Shown piece by piece: positions 42,660-53,418 of a stretch of DNA of 64,000 nucleotides. How positions within the stretch are numbered: the first letter of the stretch is position 1; every line of letters starts with the position of its first letter. Both the position numbers and the translations under genes were made by a program. Origin of the DNA: Capra hircus (Eukaryota; Chordata; Mammalia; Artiodactyla; Bovidae); assembly GCF_001704415.2 (NCBI RefSeq), contig NC_030817.1, forward strand, positions 30,391,550 to 30,455,549, written 5' to 3'. The notes under the pieces were generated by a model. It ran no database searches. It was not told the origin of the DNA and was given only the letters and a program-made list of their open reading frames with translations.

Positions 42660-43385
42660 AAATTAAGAGTAATAAGTGATGGGGGAAACCAGGCCTGACA
42701 GATATTTCAAACATATTATAAAACTATGCTAATTAATACCATTGACACTTACAAATAAATTTATCAGTGGAGCAAAACCAAGGACTCAGAAATCAATCTT
42801 AATACATAGGTATTATATAAAAAAAGGAGTTTTAAAATAAATAGGATGAAAGATAGTTTGCTTGATGAATGAAGGGATGAATGGCTTTAAGGTAATTGGT
42901 TAGATATTTAAGAAAGAAGTCTGGATATAAATTTACTCTTTTTACCAAAATAAATTCTAAATGGATCTATTATTTAAAAATATAAATTAAAATCATGAAA
43001 GTATGAGACAAAAGCATTTTTTAAATGAGTTGAAATGGAGAAGGTCTTTTAAAACAATATCCCAGATCAAAAACCCACAATGTAAAAATTGTTAGATCTG
43101 ATTATATGTTAGTTTAAAATAGCTGTGCTATAAAAGATACCATAAACAAAACCAAAAGAAAAATTGATCAGCTGAGGAAAATAGATTAAAAAAAAAACTA
43201 ACAATGGCTAATTGTCTTTCAAAATTATATAAAAAGCCCTTAAAAACAGAAAATATCATCAAACCAATCGGCCATGTTCATACACATGTAAATTAGAGGA
43301 AAAGAAATAAAACTGACTTTTAAAGATATGAAGTGACAAATGAAATATTGTTTCATTGAGACAATGAAACAAATATTGACTAATA
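42660..43385 (+). mobile_element. Old L1 ORF2 relic
   Basis: AT-rich degraded L1 ORF2: TTATAAAACTATGCTAATTA, AATTTATCAGTGGAGCAAAA, AAATTCTAAATGGATCTATT, AAATCATGAAAGTATGAG. Many stops. Edges approximate. Confidence 0.5.
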
Positions 43386-43453
43386 AATGAATCATAATAA
43401 TGCCTAATTTGAAGATAAAATTATCAATCAGTAAGGGTAGAATGAGGTCTAAT

Positions 43454-43685
43454 CAGGGATTCCCAGGTGGCCCAGTGGTAAAGAATCCAACTGCCAATGC
43501 AGGAGACATTCTTAGGCATCTCTTGATGCAGGTTCAATCTGTGGGTTGAGAAGATCTCTTGGAGGAGGAAATGGCAACCCTTTCCAGTATTCTTGCCTGG
43601 AAAATTCCGTGGACAGAGGAGCCTGGAGGGCTGAAGTCCATGCGGTTGCATAGAGTTGGACATAACCGAGCACATATACTTGAGA
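43454..43685 (+). mobile_element. Bov-tA SINE with 9 bp TSD and a 20 bp insert
   Basis: Head CAGGGATTCCCAGGTGGCCC, tRNA part CTGCCAATGCAGGAGACATT, then an extra tract CTTAGGCATCTCTTGATG before CAGGTTCAATCTGTGGG, and the BovA body. The TSD AGGTCTAAT lies at 43445-43453 and 43686-43694. Confidence 0.93.
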
Positions 43686-43694
43686 AGGTCTAAT

Positions 43695-44260
43695 AGCCAT
43701 CTAACTGGAGTTCCAGAAGGGAAGAACAGAGAGAATGGGAGAGACACATTATTCAAAGAGATTCTAATGATTTTTCAGAATTGTTGAAGACATAAATCTT
43801 AAGACTCAGAATACACAGTGAATCCCAAGCAGGACTTTAAAAAGTAATTCACAATTGAATGTGTCTTATTGCAATCATAGAACACTAAAGACAAAAAGAA
43901 GTTTACAAAGGGCAAGCAAAGAAAAAAAGACAATTTACATACAAAGGCTATGGCACTTAACACTTAGAGCAGACTTCTAATTTCTGACATGGAAACCAGA
44001 AAACAATGGAGTCATAATATTCAGAGTGTTTAGATAAAATAACTGTCTACTTCAGCTAAGCTATCGTTAAATAAATACCATTTCTGACAAATATAAGTTG
44101 AAAAATTTTACCTTTGATATATACTAAAGGTACTTCTAAAGATATGTGCTTCAGGGTCAAGGAAAATATTCTCCAAAGGAAGGTATAAGATGCAATAAGG
44201 AATTGTGAACTAATAAAAGAAATTGAATAAAAACAGTAGATGGGAATAACATGTAAGATG
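43695..44260 (+). mobile_element. HAL1/L1 ORF1-region relic
   Basis: An ordered match to an old L1/HAL1 ORF1: AACTGGAGTTCCAGAAGGGA, GAGAATGGGAGAGACACATT, GAATCCCAAGCAGGACTTTA, GAAACCAGAAAACAATGG, then CAAAGGAAGGTATAAGATGC. No intact frame. Confidence 0.6.
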
Positions 44261-44304
44261 GGAGGAGAGTGATCCTAATTCAAGTGTTCCAGGTTAAACA
44301 AAAC

Positions 44305-44500
44305 AATAGTGTTCAAGAGCCTAGAATATGGAATCAGACTGTCTGGGTTTAAATCCCAGTCTCAGGATTTATTATCTGTGTAAACTTGGACAAATTACTC
44401 AGCCTCTTAGGCCTTAAGTGGCTTGTCATAAGTAAAGTGCTTAGAACAGTGCCTAACAAATAGCAGACACCCAATAAACAGTAATTTTTATTATTATAAA
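44305..44500 (+). mobile_element. MIR SINE relic
   Basis: Good MIR order: GTCTGGGTTTAAATCCCAGTC, ACTTGGACAAATTACTCAGC, GTGCTTAGAACAGTGCCTAAC, ACCCAATAAACAGTAATTTT. Confidence 0.8.
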
Positions 44501-44633
44501 AGTCTTGAGATTGTTTAGAGAAAAGTTGACACTGATTATCTTTGGACGCTAGCAAAGTATGTGAGTTATTTTAAGGTAACTTCTGAAAGTATAGCATTAT
44601 ACTTATCACAGCAAAAGAGGAAAAATAAAAAAA

Positions 44634-44734
44634 CTAAATGGCATCACAAAAAGCAATGGGGAAAAACTCTAAATGGGATCACAAAAGCAATGGATCACAA
44701 AATTAACCCAAAATGGGGCCACAAAAAGCAATGG
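44634..44734 (+). repeat. Local degenerate repeat, about 35 bp period
   Basis: CTAAATGGCATCACAAAAAG (44634), CTAAATGGGATCACAAAAG (44669), and AAAATGGGGCCACAAAAAGC (44710), each followed by CAATGG. Between the last two is a partial copy GGATCACAAAATTAACCC. It looks like a young imperfect tandem array. Confidence 0.8.
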
Positions 44735-44799
44735 AAGATGAAGCTTATACAAATAGTACAAAATAATGTGGTAGAAGTTTTTGTAAGAAAAAAAAGAGC

Positions 44800-45348
44800 T
44801 ATACCTAGATGTCCATCAGCAGATGAATGGATAAGAAAGCTGTGGTACATATACACAATGGAGTATTACGCAGCCATTAAAAAGAATACATTTGAATGAG
44901 TTCTAATGAGGTGGATGAAACTGGAGCCTATTATACAGAGTGAAGTAAGCCAGAAAGAAAAACTAATGCATATATATGGAATTTAGAAAGATGGTAACAA
45001 TAACACTGTAAGCGAGACAGCAAAAGAGACACAGATGTATAGAACAGTCTTTTGGACTCTGTGGGAGAGGGAGAGGAAGGGATGATTTGGGAGAATGGCA
45101 TTGAAACATGTATAATATCATATATGAAATGAATCACCAGTCCAGGTTCGATGCATGATACTGGATGCTTGGGGCTGGTGTACTGAGATGACCCAGAGGG
45201 ATGGTAAGAGGAGGGACGAGGGAGGGGGGTTCAGGATGGGGAACATGTTTATATCTGTGGTGGATTCCTGTTGATGTATGGCAAAACCAATACAATATTG
45301 TAAAGTAATTAACCTCCAATTAAAATAAATTTATATTAAGAAAAAAAG
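44800..45348 (+). mobile_element. L1 LINE 3' end (ruminant L1, different 3' UTR from the 37 kb copy)
   Basis: ORF2 tail text (GATGTCCATCAGCAGATGAA, ATGGAGTATTACGCAGCCAT, AGTGAAGTAAGCCAGAAAGA) then 3' UTR (GGATGCTTGGGGCTGGTGTA, GGCAAAACCAATACAATATT, AACCTCCAATTAAAATAAAT). A word TAAGAAAAAAA(G) occurs on both sides and may be a TSD, but the A tail blurs it. Confidence 0.9.
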
Positions 45349-45795
45349 AAAATAAATGTATCAGTTCTTTTGTGCAGAAATAATATAGAAAGGATAAAGC
45401 AGAATTTAAAGAGATTGATAGGAAAGGGGTGCCAAAAGTAAGGGGAGGCATGGAAATAGAGTAGCAGGCATGGGGAGACAGTGGTACTTCTCTGAGTGTA
45501 TCTTTTTAATAGCTCTATTAGAACCACAGTAATGTTTCACATACTCTCAAAAATGAATTTAAAAAAACCAACCAGGATGTCAACAGGAATCCAAAATAAA
45601 ATACAGTTACAAGTAAACCTATTTTATAAGTGAATATTTCCATATTGAAACGGATGGGGAAGAAAAGAGGTAATGTAAGAAACTTTGGAATGCAGTGCTT
45701 TGGATAACAAATAAATGTACATAATACTGTAACTTAGTAAATTTGTTTTTCATGTGGTAAGGGTAAGCAATTCTAAAACTACATTGTATGTGTAC

Positions 45796-45854
45796 TGCTG
45801 CTGCCAAGTCACTTCAGTCATGTCCGACTCTGTGCGACCCCATAGACGGCAGCG
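45796..45854 (-). mobile_element. BOV-A2 3' end, 59 bp only
   Basis: ACTGCTGCTGCCAAGTCACT through GACCCCATAGACGGCAGC is the last part of BOV-A2 in reverse, cut abruptly. No TSD recognised. Confidence 0.85.
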
Positions 45855-46010
45855 AATAGAACAAATAAATATAATGTAGATAATAAGAGCAAGGTTTTTC
45901 TCACTGTTGGAGGAAGAGGGTATAAATAAGGAAAGAGAGAAGATGAAGGTGAAAATTAACCCCATGATGTTGGATTTGAATCAGAGGTAGCAGTATGAAC
46001 TCATGAGTTA

Positions 46011-46029
46011 TAGATAGATAGATAGATAG
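46011..46029 (+). repeat. (GATA)n microsatellite
   Basis: About 4.5 units of GATA, pure. Confidence 0.95.
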
Positions 46030-46320
46030 GTTGGTATACATACTTAGTGCAGTAATTTAACACATTCACTTGAGTAATTGATAAATACAACAGAGAAAAA
46101 TGAGTAAGTATATGAGCTTTTACAACTGATAAGTTTAGGTCTAATAATCAAATATGGGACCATATATTCAATGATGAGAGAATGTACATTTCTCTCATGA
46201 ACACATAGAAGGTTGTGGGAAATTGAATATCAAGTAAGTTTCAAAAACGTCAAAGAATTGATAAAATATATGTTAGTTCAATAATTTTGGAAACTATCAA
46301 TTAAAGTTGAACATACACCT

Positions 46321-46507
46321 AACCTGCAATGCAGGAGACCCGGGTTCTATCCCTGGGTTGGGAAGATCCCCTGGAGAAAGAAATGGCAACCCACTCTAGT
46401 AGTCTTGCCTAGAGAATCCCATAGACAGAGGAGCCTGGCAGGCTACAGTCAAATGGGCTCGCGAGAGTCCAAGAGTTGGATATGACTTAACGACTAAACC
46501 ACCAAAC
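46321..46507 (+). mobile_element. Bov-tA SINE, 5'-truncated, 9 bp TSD
   Basis: It starts inside the tRNA part at AACCTGCAATGCAGGAGACC, continues through GGGTTGGGAAGATCCCCTGG, and ends ACTTAACGACTAAACCACC. The TSD CATACACCT lies at 46312-46320 and 46508-46516. Confidence 0.93.
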
Positions 46508-46520
46508 CATACACCTGAGC

Positions 46521-46638
46521 TATGACCCCTCAACTCCTTTCCTCTAATAGAAATGCATACATATGTTCAACAAAAAGTATGTACTGGAATGATAATAGCT
46601 GCACTAATCATAATAGCCCCAAACTGGGAACTACCCAA
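46521..46638 (+). mobile_element. L1 ORF2 tail fragment, left of BovB
   Basis: AATAGAAATGCATACATATG, TCAACAAAAAGTATGTACTG, AATCATAATAGCCCCAAACT form an L1 ORF2 tail. It is cut by BovB in AACTGGGAACTACCCAA and continues at 49799. Confidence 0.75.
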
Positions 46639-49600
46639 CCATACTCACAGAAAACTAGTCAATCTAATCACACTAGGACCACAGCTTTGCCTAACTCAAT
46701 GAAACCAAGCCATGCCTATGGGGCAACTCAAGACGGGCGGGTCATGGTGGAGAGGCCTGACAAAATGTGGTCCACTGGAGTAGGGAATGGCAAGCCACTT
46801 CAGTATTCTTGCCTTGAGAACCCCATGAACAGTATGAAAAGGCAATATGATAGGATACCAAAAGAGGAACTCCCCAGGTCGTTAGGTGCCCAATATGCTA
46901 CTGGAGATCAGAGGAGAAATAAATACAGAAAGAACGAAGAGATGGAGCCAAAGCAAAAAAAAATACCCAGTTGTGGATGTGACTGGTGATAGAAGCAAGA
47001 TCCAATGCTGTAAAGAGCAATATTGCATAGGAACCTGGAATGTCAGGTCCATGAATCAAGGCAAATTGAAAGTGGTCAAACAAGAGATGGCAAGGGTGAA
47101 CGTCGACATTCTAGGAATCAGCGAACTAAAATGGACTGGAATGGGTGAATTTAACTCAGATGACCATTATATCTAGTACTGCGGGCAGGAATCCCTCAGA
47201 AGAAATGGAGTGGCCATCATGGTCAACAAAAGAGTCCAAAATGCAGTACTTGGATGCAATCTCAAAAATGACAGAATGATCTTTGTTCATCTCCAAGGCA
47301 AACCATTCAATATCACAGTTATCCAAGTCTATGCCCCAACCAGTAATGCTGAAGAAGCTGAAGTTGAACGGTTTTATGAAGACCTACAAGACCTTTTAGA
47401 ACTAACACCAAAAAAAGATGTCCTTTTCATTATAGAGGACCGGAATGCAAAAGTAGGAAGTCAAGAAATACCTGGATTAACAGGCAAATTTGGCCTTGGA
47501 ATGCAGAATGAAGCAGGGCAAAGACTAATAGAGTTTTGCCAAGAAAATGCACTGGTCATAGCAAACACCCTCTTCCAACAACACAAGAGAAGACTCTACA
47601 CATGGACATCACCAGATGGTCAACATCGAAATCAGATTGATTATATTCTCTGCAGCCAAAGATGGAGAAGCTCTATGCAGTCAACAAAAACAAGATCAGG
47701 AGCTGACTGTGGCTCAGATCATGAACTCCTTATTACCAAATTCAGACTTAAATTGAAGAAAGTAGGGAAAACCGCTAGACCATTCAGGTATGACCTAAAT
47801 CAAATCCCTTATGATTATACAGTGGAAGTGAGAAATAGATTTAAGGGCCTAGATCTGATAGATAGAGTGCCTGATGAACTATGGAATGAAGTTCGTGACA
47901 TTGTGCAGAAGACAGGGATCAAGACCATCCCCATGGGAAAGAAATGCAAAAAAGCAAAATGGCTGTCTGTGGAGGCCTTACAAATAGCTGTGAAGAGAAG
48001 AGAAGCAAAAAGCAAAGGAGAAAAGGAAAGATATAAGCATCTAAATGCAAAGTTCCAAAGAATAGCAAGAAGAGATAAGAAAGCGTTCTTCAGCAATCAA
48101 TGCAAAGAAATAGAGAAAAACAACAGATTGGGAAAGACTAGAGATCTCTTCAAGAAAATTAGAGATACCAAGGGAACATTTCATGCAAAGATGGGCTCAG
48201 TAAAGGACAGAAATGGTATGGACCTAACAGAAGCAGAAGATATTAAGAAGAGGTGTCAAGAATACACAGAAGAACTGTACAAAAAAGATCTTCATGACCC
48301 AGATAGTCATGATGATGTGATCACTAATCTAGAGCCAGACATCTTGGAATGTGAAGTCAAGTGGGCCTTAGAAAGCATCACTACGAACAAAGCTAGTGGA
48401 GGTGATGGAATTCCAGTTGAGCTATTTCAAATCCTGAAAGATGATGCTGTGAAAGTGCTGCACTCAATATGCCAGCAAATTTGGAAAACTCAGCAGTGGC
48501 CACAGGCCACTCCCAAAGAAAGGCAATGCCAAAGAATGTTCAAACTACCACACCACTGCACTCATCTCACATGCTAGTCAAGTAATGCTCAAAATTCTCC
48601 AAGCCAGGCTTCAGCAATACGTGAACCGTGAACTCCCTGACGTTCAAGCTGGTTTTAGAAAAGGCAGAGGAACCAGAGATCAAATTGCCAACATCCGCTG
48701 GATCATGGAAAAAGTAAGAGAGTTCCAGAAAAACATCTATTTCTGCTTTATTGACTATGCCAAAGCCTTTGACTGTGTGGATCACAATTAACTGTGGAAA
48801 ATTCTGAAAGGGATGGGAATACCAGACCACCTAACCTGCCTCTTGAGAAATCTGTATGCAGGTCAGGAAGCAACAGTTAGAACTGGACATGGAACAACAG
48901 ACTGGTTACAAATAGGAAAAGAAGTACGTCAAGGCTGTATATTGTCACCCTGCTTATTTAACTTCTACGCAGAGTACATCATGAGAAACGCTGGACTGGA
49001 AGAAACACAAGCTGGAATCAAGATTGCCGGGAGAAATATCAATAACCTCAGATATGCGGATGACACTACCCTTATGGCAGAAAGTGAAGAGGAGCTAAAA
49101 AGCCTCTTGATGAAAGTGAAAGAGGAGAGTGAAAAAGTTGGCCTAAAGCTCAACATTCAGAAACGAAGATCATGGCATCTGGTCCCATCACTTCATGGGA
49201 AATAGATGGGGAAACAGTGGAAACAGTGTCAGACTTTATTTTTTTGGGCTCCAGAATCACTGCAGATGGTGATTGCAGCCATGAAATTAAAAGACACTTA
49301 CTCCTTGGAAGGAAAGTTATGACCAACCTAGATAGCATATTCAAAAGCAGAGACATTACTTTGCCGACTAAGGTCCCTCTAGTCAAGGCTATGGTTTTTC
49401 CTGTGGTCATGTATGGCTGTGAGATTTGGACTGTGAAGAAAGCTGAGCGCCGAAGAATTGATGCTTTTGAACTGTGGTGCAAGGAGATCCAACCAGTCCA
49501 TTCTGAAGGAGATCAGCCCTGGGATTTCTTTGGAAGGAATGATGCTAAAGCTGAAACTCCAGTACTTTGGCCACCTCATGAGAAGAGTTGACTCACTGGA

Positions 49601-49798
49601 AAAACTCTGATGCTAGGAGGGATTGGGGGCAGGAGGAGAAGGGGACGACAGAGGATGAGATGGCTGGATGGCATCACGGACTTGATGGACGTGAGTCTGA
49701 GTGAACTCTGGGAGATGGTGATGAACAGGGAGGCCTGGCGTGCTGCGATTCATGGGGTCGCAAAGAGTCGGACATGACTGGGCGACTGTACTGAACTG
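46639..49798 (+). mobile_element. BovB LINE, 3.16 kb, 17 bp TSD, near-complete coding region
   Basis: The longest ungapped BovB here. It begins CCATACTCACAGAAAACTAG and ends GGGCGACTGTACTGAACTG. The 17 bp direct repeat AACTGGGAACTACCCAA is perfect at 46622-46638 and 49799-49815 and belongs to the interrupted L1. It contains a short 5' leader, endonuclease, RT and C-terminal region, with stops and indels. Confidence 0.97.
46886..49790 (+). pseudogene. BovB ORF (APE-type endonuclease plus RTE reverse transcriptase), disrupted
   Basis: Endonuclease motifs: IGTWNVRSMNQGKL, ISELKWTG (with the catalytic Glu), VIQVYAPTSN, EDRNAKVG (GDWNAKVG in the family), QIDYILCSQRW, GSDHELL. RT motifs: GDGIPVELFQILKDDAVKVL, IDYAKAFDCVDHN and LRYADDTTLM (intact YADD). 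Damage in order: TAG at 47174-47176; deletion of about 24 bp after TGGCCACAGG near 48508, changing frame; TAA at 48788-48790 where the family has Lys after DHN; one-base loss near 49163 (CAGAAACGAAG); deletion of about 30 bp near 49480 within FELWCWRR. Longest piece: 455 codons, 47210-48577. Not functional. Confidence 0.92.
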
Positions 49799-49945
49799 AA
49801 CTGGGAACTACCCAAATGCCCGTCAACAGTAGAGTAGATAAAAATATTGTTTTTTTCTGAAGATCAACAGTTTGATCACAAACTGTATATAAAGTATCCA
49901 TGAAAACTCTAGTGAAATAAAAGAGCAAAAATGAGGAAACAGTTG
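49799..49945 (+). mobile_element. L1 fragment, right of BovB
   Basis: AACTGGGAACTACCCAAATG, CGTCAACAGTAGAGTAGATA, TTGATCACAAACTGTATAT continue the L1 left at 46638. Short and degraded. Confidence 0.7.
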
Positions 49946-49949
49946 GTCC

Positions 49950-50225
49950 CACCCTATATTAAAACATAAAGTTTTATAACAGACACATAAATAAACAGAT
50001 TAATGATCACAAAATGGAACGTCCTAAAATATACCCAAGTAAATATGGAAATATATGAAAAAGCTGGAAACTCAAATCAGTCAGGAAGAGATGGATTTTT
50101 TTGATAAATGGTATTTGGACAACAGGTTAGCAATTTGGATGAGTAAACTTAGAATCTTTTAGCACACACTAGTAAAAGTTCCCAGTGGTCAAAGATGTAA
50201 ACCTAAAAGCCAAAACCATACAAGT
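49950..50225 (+). mobile_element. Old L1 ORF2 relic
   Basis: ACACATAAATAAACAGATTA, TGATAAATGGTATTTGGACA, AAAGCCAAAACCATACAAG resemble middle ORF2 of an old L1. It is not in order with 49799-49945, so probably a separate copy. Confidence 0.5.
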
Positions 50226-50291
50226 GCCAGGTATGTATGTATTATGATATTATATATTTATTTACATGGTTTTGTTTTTAAACATTATGAG

Positions 50292-50319
50292 TTTATATGT
50301 GTGTGTATATATATATATG
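50292..50319 (+). repeat. TG/TA microsatellite
   Basis: TATGTGTGTGTATATATATATA array, short. Confidence 0.9.
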
Positions 50320-50839
50320 GAGAGAAAGAGAAGAGAAATTCTTCTCTATATATCACCTAGGCAATTCCAACTAAAAGATGTTACTCACCATTCAGCTTTA
50401 CAAAGATTGAGTCATTAGCCACTGCAGTCAGTTGCTGACCTTCAACTTACCCTGAACAGAGTTCAGGGCAGAGATTAAGAATGAGGCACTCTGTACTCTG
50501 GGAAAACTAGAAAAGCAGGCCTGCAGATAGATATTTTTAGGAGAAAATCTTATGAAATCAATTTCTTGCATATTTACAAAAGTACTAAAAAATTTATTAA
50601 GATATCTGTGTTTTGTTACTAACAGTAACCTTCTACCAAGAGGTGTGTTTGATGGCACATATCCCTTCCCCAAATTCACATATATGCTGATCTCCCTGCT
50701 TACCTCTTTGGAGCAGGTCCCTCAGAGCCATCTGAGAGGCTGTCTCCTGGGCTACAGTCTTCAGTGAGTCCCCAGATAGAACTGAAACCCATTTATGGAA
50801 AAAAAGAATTTGTGGCACAGTCATACAAAGAAGTACTCT
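50320..50839. other. Unassigned non-coding DNA
   Basis: No repeat family recognised. Overlapping short frames on both strands (63-83 codons at 50428-50824) have no domain. Confidence 0.45.
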
Positions 50840-51190
50840 ACAGCAAGGACAATTAAACTATAGTTGCATGCAACAATATGATGATCTCAGAAATATAAGT
50901 TCGAATGAAAGAAGTCCAACAAAACAGCTTACAAATTGTAAGATTTCATTTATATTAAACACAAAAGCAGGCAGATCTATGCTTTTACAAGTCGGGATAG
51001 TGTTTCCTCTTAGAGAAGGAGTAGTGAGTGGAAGGGAATGTAAGTGGCTTCTGGGTTACTGGCAAAGTTCTGTTTTTTGATTTTGGTGTTGGTGACATGG
51101 CTGTATTTGGTTTGTAAAAATTCATTGAATTGTGCATTTATAATATGTTCTTTGCGTATGCATGTTATTCTTCAAAGAAAAGTTAAAATT
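50840..51190 (+). mobile_element. L1 3' end (old)
   Basis: GCAACAATATGATGATCTCA, AAATGAAAGAAGTCC-like text, TTTATATTAAACACAAAAGC, then GGCTTCTGGGTTACTGGC, AATTCATTGAATTGTGCAT and TGTTATTCTTCAAAGAAAAG. It follows an old L1 3' end. Confidence 0.6.
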
Positions 51191-51239
51191 AAAGCTGTAT
51201 GACTCTCATATATTTGGAAATTTAGAAGCATTTACTAAG

Positions 51240-51800
51240 TAACTTATGAATAACAGTATAGCCAAAATGTAAATTTGTAAATGCCTAGAACTACTATAAA
51301 GAAAATGCTAAATCAAAATTCATGAAACACAGCAAAAGAGCAGAAGGAAATGTCTATTTTTCAATGTTTACATTAGGAAAGTGTGGAGGCTGAACATTAA
51401 TGAGCTAAGCAGCCAACTTAAGATAGCAAAAGATCAGCAGAATAAACACAAAGAAAATAGAAGGGAAGAAATAAAGATAAGAGCAGACATTAATGAATAG
51501 AAAAAATAAAGATAAAATAGAATCAACAAAGCCAGAAGTTTGTTCTTTGGAGAGACTAATAAAATAGACAAAACCTTGGCAAGACTGAGGATGAGGAGAA
51601 AGAGAAAATTAATAAATAAACAATGTTAATAACAAAAAAGATATACAGTGCACATTCAGCAGAAATTTAAAAATGATGACAAAGCTATGAATGACTTTAT
51701 TCCAATAAATTTGCAAATGCAGACAAAACAGACTATTTCCTAGAAATGTGTAACTTGCCAATACTGATTTAAGAAGCAATAGCAATCCTGAAGAATACAT
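51240..51800 (+). mobile_element. Old L1 ORF2 relic (before the RT core)
   Basis: GCAAAAGATCAGCAGAATAA, AAGATAAGAGCAGACATTAA, AAGCCAGAAGTTTGTTCTTT, AATAGACAAAACCTTGGCAA, CTATGAATGACTTTATTCC. The order matches the L1 ORF2 segment upstream of the RT core. Many stops. Confidence 0.65.
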
Positions 51801-53165
51801 GAGAAATAGTACAACCCTCCTGCCCTCCACTGCATGCAGCGTACAGTCCCTGCAATCTCCCACAGCTTGGTGTGAAGCCTTCAGGTCTGTCTGGACACTA
51901 ATCTGGTACTGCAAAACCTAGGCATTGATTTAAGTTGTGATGATGAGATTCAGATAGGTGATAGGCTGGATTTTGGACCAAGATGGTGATATGAGAGGAA
52001 GTCATGATGTGCAATGCCCTGTCATTGCAATGCCAATATCATCTTACGTCTTCCCCTCCCTTCCTCTGTCTCTTCCTGTCTGCTTTGGGAGCAATTAAGC
52101 ATCTCCTTGCCTCTCATGCAGGACAGCCCTGCTCTTCTTCAGGTCCCCTCAAGGTCTTAGCTTCTATCTGAATTGACTCATCAAGAGATTTCTCCAAATC
52201 AACATTTTGTATGCAGCAGGCTCTGCTGCCACTTGCCTACCCAATAGCTATTCACCCCTGCCTGTTTGTTTTTTGTTTAACCAAAAAAAAAAAAAAAAAA
52301 AAACAAACACAACAACCAGATAAAGTGTTAGTTTTTCCAGGCTTTTCCTAGAGCCAGCATGTTGTCTGTATGGTGATTCTGAGAGACTTATGCTTTCCTG
52401 ATATAAAGGGACAGACTCAGCTGGCAGGACCCTTTTGTCTTTCTCCTTCTTCCTACCTCGACAGATGCCGTGATTCTTGGGGCTGAACCATCTTATAACA
52501 TTGGAGGTGATGGCAGAGCAGGCAAAGGGCAAGACTACCTTCAGATTTCACTGAGCTGCTTCACTTGCCCTGCTTATCAGCTTCTGGACTTATTGTCATG
52601 GGAGAGAACAGAATCTCATTTGGCCATTTTTTATTGGGTTTCTGTTATGTCATCCTGGTCAATACACTGCTCTTTATGAAGACAGTTCCAATGAGTAGTT
52701 GGTTTCCTTTCCGACTTGTAGTTTTGACTTTTCTGAAGGGTTTACTTTGAACAACTCATATAAAACTAGACAAGCTTGCTCCCTCAAGACTCCTTCCTCA
52801 TGATTTATCTCAAAGAAATACGAAGCTGACTTCACAAAGCAGTGTTGGTATTCACTGGAGCCTCCTGAGCACAGGGGGAATTGCCACATACAGCTCATAG
52901 CAAAACGTTCCCAAATTCTTGTTTGTGCAGCTTTTTCTCTAAAGTCACCCACTAAGCTACATTCCCCTATCTGTCTTTGTTAACTCTTCCTCAAAACGCT
53001 GTCCGCTTATCTTTCATTTTGTTCATCTGCCTTTGAGCCACTGCTCAAATCTGCCACCATCATTTTTCCTTAATTTTGCAGCTTTACCTGTTAGCTCTGA
53101 CAACACATCAAAGATTCATGTGCAATCACAGACTTGTCCTTAGAAGGCAAACAAAAGGGGGAGAT
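51801..53165. other. Unassigned non-coding DNA, about 1.4 kb
   Basis: No repeat or exon recognised with confidence. It contains an A21 run at 52283-52303. Frames of 61-94 codons on both strands have no known domain. Confidence 0.45.
52283..52303 (+). repeat. Poly(A) run, 21 bp
   Basis: Uninterrupted A run with no SINE or LINE recognised immediately upstream, so its origin is unclear. Confidence 0.95.
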
Positions 53166-53178
53166 GTGAATGAGGACA

Positions 53179-53394
53179 GGGCTTCCCAGGTGTGCTGGTG
53201 GTAAAGAACCTGACTGTTGTGCAGGAGACATAAGAGACATGGGTTTGATCCCTGGGTTAGGAAGATCTGTGGGAGAAGGGCATGACAACTCACTCCAGTA
53301 TTGCCTGGAGAATCCGCTGGACAGAGGAGCCTGGTGGGCTATAGTCTACAGGGTAGCAGAGTCGGACACAACTGAAGCGACTCAGCGTGCGCAC
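53179..53394 (+). mobile_element. Bov-tA SINE, decayed 13 bp TSD
   Basis: GGGCTTCCCAGGTGTGCTGG head, GGGTTTGATCCCTGGGTTAG, then GCCTGGAGAATCCGCTGGAC and CTGAAGCGACTCAGCGTGCG. Flanks GTGAATGAGGACA (53166-53178) and GTGAACAAAGACA (53395-53407) differ at three positions. Confidence 0.92.
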
Positions 53395-53418
53395 GTGAAC
53401 AAAGACACGGGTAATTTT

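Larger units (their letters stand above)
45349..46311. other. Unassigned non-coding DNA, about 0.96 kb
   Basis: Apart from a 59 bp BOV-A2 end (45796-45854) and a (GATA)n array (46011-46029), nothing is recognised with confidence. 46130-46310 may be very old L1. Confidence 0.45.
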
